From NCBI GenBank assembly GCA_019188255.1, contig JAETXT010000015.1, forward strand, positions 62,001 through 126,000: a stretch of 64,000 nucleotides of DNA, written 5' to 3'. This stretch comes from Verticillium longisporum (Eukaryota; Ascomycota; Sordariomycetes; Glomerellales; Plectosphaerellaceae). The translations under genes were made by a program, and so were the position numbers. A model generated the notes under the pieces. The model saw only the letters and a program-made list of their open reading frames with translations. It searched no databases and was not told where the DNA came from. This document shows positions 55,967 to 64,000 of this stretch, piece after piece (within the stretch, counting starts at the first letter, position 1; each line of letters begins with the position of its first letter).

Positions 55967-57877
55967 GGCTGTAGTGTTGTGGTCCAAAGGCGATACTAGG
56001 GGGCATTTCGCATTGTTGTGTCGGTAGTGTGAGAATTCCAGTGGCCATGAGGAACAAAAAAGCAAGCATGGAAGACGGAAAATGGTGCGGGTTAATACGG
56101 CAGGAGCAGATACTGAATGGACCGTGATGGCCCAAACAAGCAAGCAAAAAAGGGTTTGTCACTGTGTATGACCACAATCCACAATGTGCCTAGTTGACAT
56201 GATTTGCTGGTTGGAGATCAGTGTCAGAAGCATATCAACGTGAATGCTCCAAACTTTGTCTATTCACTGTGTAATTCAATATGAATCATCCGCTGCGTCG
56301 TACCATGGTGAATGTGGGTGCGAGGATCATTCTCGACTTGCTGCGTGTATCCAGAGTCAAGAGGAGAAAGCAAAAAACGACCAAAAGAATCTACATCTCA
56401 TGGAAGACAATGTCACGTTCTATACTTTGCAAATTCACCCGTGAGGCTCTCAACAGCACAGCACGTACAGATGCAGCTTCACCAGACCACAAGGGGGTGG
56501 CTGAGCGCCACCGCTTAACTAAGCGTAAAGCCACTGGGATGATTTTCGAGTTGATCGTGGACTTTTTCCTCCCCACCACCTCCCCTCGGCCCCATCACCA
56601 ATCGAGCAGGACCCATGACCATGCACAGGCTCGGCTTCGATCCGCCGAGGTGCCTGCATGCATCTGTCCTGCGTTGGGCCCTGTGGGCTTTCGCTTTGGT
56701 CAGCCAGCAAGAGCTCATGTCGGCCATCAGCCCAGGTCGAATCCAGGCCGGGATGTTCTGCGAATCCTGCAATCTCAGCCCTCAGCCAGATGCTCTGATG
56801 CTCTGGACAGCGAACACAAGGTCTGTCGACTTGATACATTCACTGTAGTCAACCTTCACCTGGATCACAAGCCAGTCGTCTCAGGCTCTCAGCGGCAAAT
56901 GGGTAAGGTACCTTAATGGGGAAAGGCACGGCTCAAAACGGGCCCAGCACTCGACGATCCTCCGTCATGAAGCATTCCAAGTTGCGGTAGTGTCTGCAAC
57001 AGAACACAGCAACAGCCTGGCATCAGACGAGCAAGCTTCAGCATGGATCGTGGCAAGTGCTGCTGCTGAGAGGTTACGGCTTGCGGGTGTTTCGCGCGAC
57101 GTGGGCGCTCGAGCGAAACATGCCCAAAATACACTGGCAGGCGATCAGTGAAACTGGCCTTCTCGAACTTGGAGAACAGACGTCGGCATGCCAGGATCCA
57201 GCTTGCAGAACCCCGTGTCTCTCCGCTCCACGGCCTAAATTTACGTCCACGTCGTCGTTGCATCGCTGTGGGTTCATCGTGAGGGCACGAGGGACATGTC
57301 CAGGGAGCAGTTGTTCGATTTCAATCAAGTCTGCTGCCGACCTCGACGTCACCTCGGGACCGGCGTCTCTTTATGGCGCCACGCCGGTGGCCCCCATGGC
57401 ACCACGCTCCAATGCAGGCAGCACAAAAAAGCAGGACAGGGTCGTGCGGGGCATACGCTAGTGGTGCTGCGCCAAAGGACACCGAACGAACCGGGGCCAA
57501 CATCACCCCACGAGCTCCAGACACTCCAGACACTCCAGATGCCCCACCCGTAACAAGAGACCGAGCGCGCCGGCTTATTGGTGGAACCTCGCAGCGTGGT
57601 GCCATGGGACGGTGATCCTGACCATAACCGAGACGTTGCCGGCGGCGGCTGTGCCCGTCGTGTGCGCATCATTCGAGGGGGGAGGGGGCGTTGTTGGGCC
57701 ATGTCCCTTTCCTTAAGAGGTTGCCTGCCCCCTTCGCGGACAGCTGGCACGAGGCTCGATGGAGGCGTAAAGCTTCATCGAAAGCAACTTTCATCACTGC
57801 AAGCCGAATCTCAGAAACACTGTCAAACACTACCGATCACGCCAACGGCAACTGCTTGTCACAGACACCACTCGAAC
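55967..57877. other. 1.9-kb gap, no supported gene
   Basis: Divergent space between the 55-kb orphan and the small mitochondrial-type gene. It holds an exact AGGTACCT palindrome (56906-56913) and an ACTCCAGACACTCCAGA direct repeat (about 57518-57540). Open frames such as 56281-56916 have no domain support. Confidence 0.45.
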
Positions 57878-58277
57878 ATGAACGCCTTCACGAGCACTAT
57901 GCGCCGCTCTGCATCCCGGGGGTTCTCCACTGAAGCTCGTGTCCATCCCAACATCCTTCCCTACCTACACAACACGCGCCGAACAAGCATGGTGCCTCGA
58001 TGGTGAGTCCAGCGCATGCCATCAGCAGAGGAATCAGCAGCAGCTAACGAATTGCAGGATTCCATCGACGATCGCCGTCATCGCCGTCGGCTTCGCCGCC
58101 CGCAGCTACGGGATGGGCATGGGCCAACGGCGGTCCGCCCGGCTCGCCGAGATGGAGAGACAACAGGCAGAGAGCCGCCTCCGGGCATCAAAGCTGATGG
58201 ACGCCTACGGCGACGGCACCAGTCTCGAGAGCCTTGAACGGGCAGTCGCCCTGTACGAGGCCCAGAACCGGTCATGA
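57878..58277 (+). CDS. Small predicted mitochondrial single-span membrane protein
   Basis: Exons 57878-58002 and 58058-58277; the 55-bp intron has a GTGAGT donor, GCTAAC branch point and GCAG acceptor. 114 residues. The N-terminus (MNAFTSTMRRSASRGFSTEARVHPN) is a typical mitochondrial presequence, with Arg/Ser and a likely cleavage after GFST. A membrane span (IPSTIAVIAVGFAARSYGMG) is followed by a charged helix (ARLAEMERQQAESRLRASKLMDAYGDGTSLESLERAVALYE). No family is recognised with certainty. Small proteins of this shape are found in fungal mitochondrial inner membranes, so a role in a respiratory or assembly complex is possible but unproven. Confidence 0.65.
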
Positions 58278-60145
58278 AGACATCACCACCACGAGACAGA
58301 AACAGAGAGAGAGCACGACGAATGGGGGGGACATCAGCAGCGTTGACATCATGAGGAGTTTCTTTACGGGCGGCATTCATTGCAAGGCGTTTCTGGGCAG
58401 CACACGGCGCTGTGCTTTCACTGCTACCCGGGCTACGGGCAGCTTCGGATGGGGAGGGGAAGACGGAGAGGATAGGGCGGCTGTCGGTGCATAACTGTAC
58501 ATCACGATGATATCTAGGGAGCGAAACCCACGGCGTGGGTCCAGACGGGTCCTCGAAGGCCCGCCAAAATTTCATTCCATTTGTTCGTTATTTCATTGCC
58601 GTCGTGGCTTCCTCTCTTTTTGTTTTTTTGTTGAGGTGTTGCCCTGCTGCCATTCGCTTCAGTGCACCCGAGAACTCCACTGCTCGTTGCCATCGGGTGC
58701 GAGAAAGGCTCTGCGAAGGGCTTCGGGCTTTCGCGGAGATGCAGCCGAAGCCTCGACGAGGGAGACGGCGGCCGCACGGGCTGTGCTGGAGATAGTGAGG
58801 GATGGTGTTGAAGCCGTCGTGATTGGGTGCGCACGAGTCCGGAGATGCGGGTTGCGTGGAGCATGCGGGGAAGGTGAGTGCCGAGTCGAGGTAAGTCCGA
58901 GACGCAGCTCGGCTCGGGGCATGATGCTCGGTCGGGCGAGGATGCTGACGTGAGGGTATCACGTGAGGACATGTGTGGCTTGAAGCGTGGCTGGAGTCGA
59001 GCTGAGATCAGAAGGATGAAGATGGACTTGGCGCGTTACAGAGGGTACCAAGGCATCTTCCACAACCACAGGGTCGCTTGATAGCCTGAAGCTCTCGTGC
59101 CTGGCGCGGCTGTTGCTTTTTGTCCTGATGGTAAGTTTGCCAAGCATCAATTAGCTCGAGACCGCTCCAGGCCAAGATGACAGCCAGTCTTCAGGGCCCT
59201 TGGGCCAAGGGACCAATGACGTCGATGTTCTATAGAGACATTAACATGAACTTCCAGAGAGCACTGCGATAAGAGGTGGTCTAGACCTCAGCCAGACTCT
59301 CTTCAAATTTGCACAGACCACTATGTCGTGGGCCCAGCCACAACCTACGTCAGCGATCAAATCGCCACCAGCCACAACCTTGATTTCGCTCCTCCCTCTC
59401 CTCCATGTGATGATCCAGCCAACAGACTTCCTACACAAGGTTAACCACACAGGGTTCATGCAAACCATGCCCCTACCACAACCCAGGAGCCGCATGGCCA
59501 GCCACGATCTGGGAGGGGCAGTTCAGGGTCCCCCCCATCCGGTCCGCAAGACCGTGAAACCAACCTCATGACGACGACCACCCTCCACTTCGGAGCCAAG
59601 CAGCCGGCCCCAAAACCTTCGCGGTGCCGAATCGTTTAGTGGCCACACGCCGCTGCAGCGACTTGCAGTGTGAGCCACACCGGGATGGAGGGGAGGAACC
59701 AGCCGTGACGTGAGCTCAGGGTCTTGAACCTCTCGGCAGACCCCGTACTACGCGCGTCCTCGCCCATGACATCGGCCAAGTACGGCCGCGCAACCTTCTT
59801 CGCAGAGACGCCCATCGAAAGACGATCCGGGCATCGCTAACCACAGCTGCGGATGCTTGCAGGCGGACTCTCTCTGTGTGTGTGTGCGTCACTGTTACGG
59901 GTTCGACATGTTTGATGTCGTTTGTGATGTAGTACATAAACCGTCCTGTCTCTCCTCCACCTTCTACTGCTTCTGGCTCCAGACCATCAGCATCAACAAC
60001 CAAACAAACAAGACGACACCCGAGTGACAATCAACCACTCCTCATCACTACCAAAAACGTACAAGCAACTACCCATTCAAGTCACATACTCGACTTGACC
60101 ACCGCACAACCCACAACACCTACTTCCAACGCAATCTACCTCAAC
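58278..60145. other. 1.9-kb gap, no supported gene
   Basis: No coding signal with domain support on either strand. A GT run near 59875-59885 is present. The last 200 bases (ACAACCAAACAAACAAGACG and CACTCCTCATCACTACC) look like the 5' leader of the Gly/Met-rich gene. Confidence 0.45.
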
Positions 60146-60382
60146 ATGTGCTTCGGAGGCTCTTCTCGACGCAGGACCGGCGGCGGCATGATGGGCGGCG
60201 GCATGGGCGGCGGACGCATGGGTGCTCGCCCCGTCGTCAAGGAGACCCACCACCACCACCACGGCGGCGGCATGGGCGGTGGACGCATGGGCGGAGGTCG
60301 CATGGGCGGCGGCGGCATGCTCGGCGGCATGGGCGGTGGCCGTCGCATGGGCGGTGGTGGCATGGGCCGCCGACGTTTCTGA
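60146..60382 (+). CDS. Gly/Met/Arg/His-rich small protein
   Basis: A 78-residue intact frame starting MCFGGSSRRRTGGGMM. Nearly the whole length is repeats of GGGM and GGRM, with a PVVKETHHHHH segment (five His) at residues 30-40 and a basic end (GRRRF). No signal peptide, no membrane span. The MCFG start, a good leader context and the strict repeat pattern suggest a real gene, and similar small MC-starting low-complexity proteins occur in other fungi. His and Met richness could allow metal binding, but that is speculation. The codons are themselves repetitive (GGCGGCGGCATG), so slippage may have shaped it. Confidence 0.55.
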   Translation: MCFGGSSRRRTGGGMMGGGMGGGRMGARPVVKETHHHHHGGGMGGGRMGGGRMGGGGMLGGMGGGRRMGGGGMGRRRF

Positions 60383-60408
60383 GCGGCTCGCCACATGCAC
60401 GAATGCAG

Positions 60409-60439
<31 letters not shown>

Positions 60440-61659
60440 CGACACGAATCAGTATACCAATCGACATGAGCGCATTTTCGACGGCCGAGCGAGATCCATA
60501 TGAGCGATGGAACATGATGGCATTGGCGTTCTGGACAGGCGCTGTCATGGCAAGGCCTTTGTTTTGTACCAATATCAATCCATGAAACTATGACATTTGA
60601 GCGCTTCAGCTGTGATTTGTTGTGATAATCCCAATTAAACACCAGTCTCCTGTTGTCAAGAGGTTGAGAGACCAACTCTTATCACGTTCTGTCCGGCATC
60701 TGGCCTCGCAGTAATCAAAATCGTGATAGTAAATCCGTAACAAGACTTGTCTACATTACTTGTGCACACCGAACATCTGTGGACATGTTAACCACATCGA
60801 CAATACAACCCGAGCTACTGTGACTACTATCCTCCCGTCACGACACTCCCTAATATGCAGCCATCGTGTGGCGGAACAACTCACGCAAGCTGCAGTAGGC
60901 CATGTTGCACTCCTTCCTTGCCCCTCACTTCTCACATGACGAGTACGATACGATTGTCTCACCACGACCTCAAGTGGAACATTGCTGTGCGAAGTTTTGG
61001 CGACAGTCGGGGCATTTCTTCACCCCACGTACACCCCCAGGGACCATACTGGCAACAATCCTCGATCATCTGTCGGTACATGCGCTCCGTGCGGGTAGAT
61101 GCAGCGTTCCCATTCGCCACGGCGCCGGCATCTGCCTGGCCCGGCGCCGATCCGAGCCGTTGACGAGAAGGTCAGCGCGGCCTGCAGGCGGCGGGGAAAT
61201 TGATCAAAACCCCTCCCTCACTGCAATTTGAGTCATGACGCGGGGACGCTTGGATATAGACTCGTATCGTGTGGTCGACTGTTTCTTCGCTTTGGCGGGA
61301 TTTCTGTTCTTGGAACATGCCACTGTCGAACGCCAGCCTGCTTGGCGCACGTGCCTGGTCTGATATGCAGAACATGGTTACTCACGGGGTCCTCCTGAAG
61401 GCCGGCCGAGATGCAACGGGGCGTTCATTCATCCGACTGCTTGTGGTTCCCGTGTGACATGACGTCGAGTGTATACTATGTGAGGGGTTCACAACGGTCA
61501 GACCTTTGGTGACCTGGTCTTGCGTGACTAGCTGCCATTAGTGTCTCGGTGAAAAACACGAGGTGAGCCCTCAAATTCTCCATCCATCCTCCAAAGGAAC
61601 CAGCTTCAAGAGAAAGTCTGCGATCAACAACACAAACTTCCGCACCGTCAACAAACACG
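60383..61659. other. Gap with a GCAC microsatellite
   Basis: About 1.3 kb between the Gly/Met-rich gene and the P450 gene. Apart from the microsatellite (60409-60440) nothing is supported. Confidence 0.45.
60409..60440. repeat. GCAC tetranucleotide microsatellite
   Basis: Eight uninterrupted GCAC units just after the stop of the Gly/Met-rich small gene, probably in its 3' UTR. Confidence 0.92.
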
Positions 61660-63447
61660 ATGGAGTCCTCATCTTCGGCACCAACACAGCCTCCACTGCT
61701 GGGATCATGGGCTGAATCGACCCCGATGGCTCAGCTGGACGCCCAGCAGCTGATCTACCTCGGCCTCGCCCTCGTTGTCGTCTTGGCCTCCTGCGCCAGG
61801 GCACTGGGAAGCAAGGAAGACAGCATTCCGTGCTTGAACCCTTCCAGAAGACCCCTGATCTTCGGCAAAGACCCAGCTGCTTCCAAAAGCTTCACAACGA
61901 ACGCCCGCGGGATCCTGGCCGAGGGTCGGAAACGATTCCCAGGCCAGCCTTTCAGGATCACGTCCGACTCGGGCGAGACGACCATTCTCCCGGCCTCGCT
62001 CATCAATGACATTCGAGACGAGCCTGGTTTGAGCTTCATCAAGGCCATTTCGGAAACCTTTCACACTCACCTGCCAGGATTCGAACCCTTTGCGACAGGC
62101 AACAGGGCCGACTCGCTCATCCAGGTAGTGGTGAGGAAGCAGCTGACCAAGCTTCTCAGTCAGTCCGTCTGCGGCACCTGCCTGCAACTCTACAATCACT
62201 GACTCTGGACGGCAGACCAGGTGACGGAACCGCTCTCTGAAGAGACGAGCTTTGCCACAGAGTTGGCCTTTGGCAAGTCAGCAGGTATGCCGTGCGCCCC
62301 GCGCGAGGAAGCTGAGAACAAGGACTGACAGGCATCAGAATGGAAAGAGTTTGTTCTGAAAACGAAGATTCTCGACCTCGTAGCCCGCCTGTCTTCGCGC
62401 GTCTTTCTCGGCCCCGAGGTCGCCCGCAACGAAGACTGGCTCTCCATAACGAAATCGTACACCATCCACGGCTTCCTCGCCGCCGAGCAGCTCCGCAACT
62501 ACTCGCCCTGGTGCCCCCGCCCCGCCAACCAGTTCCTGCCCGAGTGCAGGCTGGTGCGGCGGCAGCTCGTCGAGGCCCGCGCGATCATCGGCCCCGTGGT
62601 GCAGAAGCGGCGGGACGACCGCCAGCAGGCCGCCGACCGGGATCTGCCGCCGCCGGCGTTCAACGACGCCCTCGACTGGTTCGAGGCCGAGAGCCACGGC
62701 AGCGCGTACGACGCCGCCATCTGCCAGCTGTCGCTCTCCACGGCGGCCATCCACACGACGACGGACCTGCTGACCGAGGTCATGTCCAACATTGCCAAGC
62801 ACCCGGAAATCGTCGCCGACCTGCGGCAGGAGATTGTCAGTGTCCTCGCGGCAGAGGGCTGGAAGAAGACGGCGCTCTACAACCTCAAGCTCCTCGACAG
62901 CGTCGTCAAGGAGTCGCAGCGCATGCGCCCCGTGGGATTAGGTACGGGCACCCCCCCTCCTCCATGAGCAGTATCGTTGCGCCAGAATGGCTGACGACAA
63001 CGACCCGTTTGCCCAGTCTCCATGATGCGCACCGCCACGCGTGACGTGCCCCTCTCGAACGGCATGGTCCTCCGCAAAGGCCAGCGCACCGCCGTCGACA
63101 TGGCGCAGATGCGCGACCCGAGCGTCTACGACGACCCCGACACCTTTGACGCCTACCGCTTCGTGCGCATGCGCGGCACGCCGGGTCAGGAGAACCAGGC
63201 GCATGTTGTCAGCACGGGCCCGGCGTCGCTGGGCTTCGGCCACGGACAGCACGCGTGCCCGGGGCGGTTCTTCGCCGCCAACGAGGTCAAGGTCGCGCTG
63301 TGTCACCTGGTGATGAAATATGAGTGGAAATTGGCCCCGGGCTGCGAACCCAAGGCGGCCGAGTTTGGCTTCTCGTTGGCCGTGGACATGAATGCGAAGG
63401 TGTTGATGCGCAGGCGGGCGCCCGAGTTGGATATCGATGCGTTGTAG
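61660..63447 (+). CDS. Cytochrome P450 monooxygenase (CYP68/ent-kaurene-oxidase-like)
   Basis: Membrane-bound haem monooxygenase, substrate unknown. Exons 61660-62158, 62216-62284, 62339-62941 and 63017-63447; introns 54-75 bp. 533 residues. An N-terminal anchor (QQLIYLGLALVVVLASCA) is followed by RKRFPGQPFRI. The I-helix reads STAAIHTTTDLLTEVM, an AIHTT variant of the usual AG.DT that is common in this P450 group. The K-helix ExxR is KESQR, the meander has DAYRFVRMR, and the haem loop is GFGHGQHACPGRFF with the Cys ligand. The end KVALCHLVMKYEWKLAPG is typical of CYP68/CYP503-like enzymes, many of which act on terpenoids. No frame damage. It converges on a truncated transporter gene. Confidence 0.9.
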
Positions 63448-63625
63448 TCGGAACAACATGGTGAAGCGTTCACAGATGGTGGGAAGGGGTAAGGGGGACA
63501 TGGCGATTCTATTGCTACAGCAAGAAGCAATCCATGGCTACGGCAAGGCATGAAATGACAAGAATACAAACAACTCTACGCTCGCTGCCAAACTCCATCG
63601 TGAATCGTACTTGAGAACCGCCCGA

Positions 63626-64000
63626 TCACAGGTCGTACTTGAAATCCAGCCCCCTGTCGCCCTCCATTCCGTTGCTCGTCGCACCCTCGGCAATCAGCTT
63701 GTCCTTCTGCTGGTTACGACGCCTCAGAAGCAGCCACGTCAAGGCGACAAAGATGGCCGCCACGGCCTCAAGTCCCGCAGAGATCGAGTTGCCCACGATG
63801 TACCGCGGCGACTGCGACTTGGGGTACAGCTGCCCGGCGACGAGGCCGCTGCAGTTGCCAATGCTCGCGAAGATGGGCAGACCGACGGATCGCTTATAGT
63901 CCGGCACGAGGTTGGTCGCGACCCAGGTCATCATGAGACACGAGAAGGAGTAGACGCCCGTGACCAGGATGAACATGGCCACGTAACCGGCCACGCGGTT
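63626..64000 (-). CDS. MFS transporter, Dal5/allantoate-permease type, C-terminal part (cut by window edge)
   Basis: About 125 C-terminal residues; the gene continues beyond 64000. Two or three membrane segments are visible: AGYVAMFILVTGVYSFSCLMMTWVATNL, VGLPIFASIGNCSGLVAGQLYP and ISAGLEAVAAIFVALTWLLLRRRN. QSPRYIVGN and the Arg/Lys-rich cytosolic tail follow the anion:cation symporter (Dal5, Tna1, pantothenate/nicotinate) pattern. Such transporters import organic acids or vitamins. It faces the P450 with about 180 bp between stop codons. Confidence 0.8.
   Translation of the reverse strand, partial: NRVAGYVAMFILVTGVYSFSCLMMTWVATNLVPDYKRSVGLPIFASIGNCSGLVAGQLYPKSQSPRYIVGNSISAGLEAVAAIFVALTWLLLRRRNQQKDKLIAEGATSNGMEGDRGLDFKYDL

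Noticed and set aside
1..64000. Transposons, RIP-mutated repeats, CRISPR arrays or viral insertions
   Set aside because: No terminal repeats, transposase, reverse transcriptase, AT-rich degenerate tract or spaced direct-repeat array was found by eye.

Overview
The window is a stretch of nuclear chromosome from a filamentous ascomycete, most probably Sordariomycetes and likely Hypocreales. The signs are about 25 spliced genes with short introns (44-147 bp, GTRNGT-type donors, CTRAC branch points, CAG/TAG acceptors), GC-rich third codon positions, a class II hydrophobin, a GH7 endoglucanase, a DIM-5-type H3K9 methyltransferase and fungal-only families. I see no transposon, tRNA, rRNA, CRISPR array or AT-rich RIP-like tract. 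Identifications come from recognising protein motifs by eye; no search was run.

Left part (0.9-16.8 kb): a Cid2/MIX23-like protein, the NatA auxiliary subunit Naa15, anthranilate phosphoribosyltransferase (TrpD), a sphingoid long-chain-base kinase, the rRNA-processing protein Rrp1/Nop52, a small tail-anchored orphan and a 960-residue coiled-coil protein. Middle (19.7-33 kb): a secreted GH7 endoglucanase, KMT1/DIM-5, a myristoylation-signal UBTD-type ubiquitin-like protein whose first coding exon is only the ATG, beta-COP, Mago nashi and the GID ligase receptor Gid4. From 33.0 to 40.1 kb three tRNA-maturation genes lie almost side by side (Trm11, RNase P subunit Rpp40, tRNA ligase Trl1) with an ankyrin protein between them. 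Right part (40.6-64 kb): mitochondrial uL10m, a DUF4870-type membrane protein, a damaged Rpt5 proteasome ATPase, a hydrophobin, an eight-repeat Ish1-domain protein, a MYND-finger protein, two small orphan genes, a Gly/Met/His-rich 78-mer, and at the edge a cytochrome P450 facing a truncated Dal5-type MFS transporter, possibly the rim of a metabolic cluster.

The strongest pattern is not a new system. At least nine conserved genes carry a frame break, and in most of them restoring one base in a short C, G or A run repairs the frame. This looks like uncorrected deletion errors in the assembly rather than gene death, so several proteins below are described across the break. Two in-frame TAG codons are different in kind: one in beta-COP (codon 27) and one in Rpt5 (codon 209). 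The Rpt5 gene also carries a cluster of transversion-type changes in its normally near-invariant second region of homology, which makes it the best candidate here for a really unusual gene (diverged paralogue or decaying copy).

Nothing in the window convincingly shows a previously undescribed multi-gene system. The items most worth following are the Rpt5 copy, the compact tRNA-maturation neighbourhood, the dispersed AGGTACCT palindromes between genes, and the orphan genes at 10.8-11.6, 55.2-56.0 and 57.9-58.3 kb.
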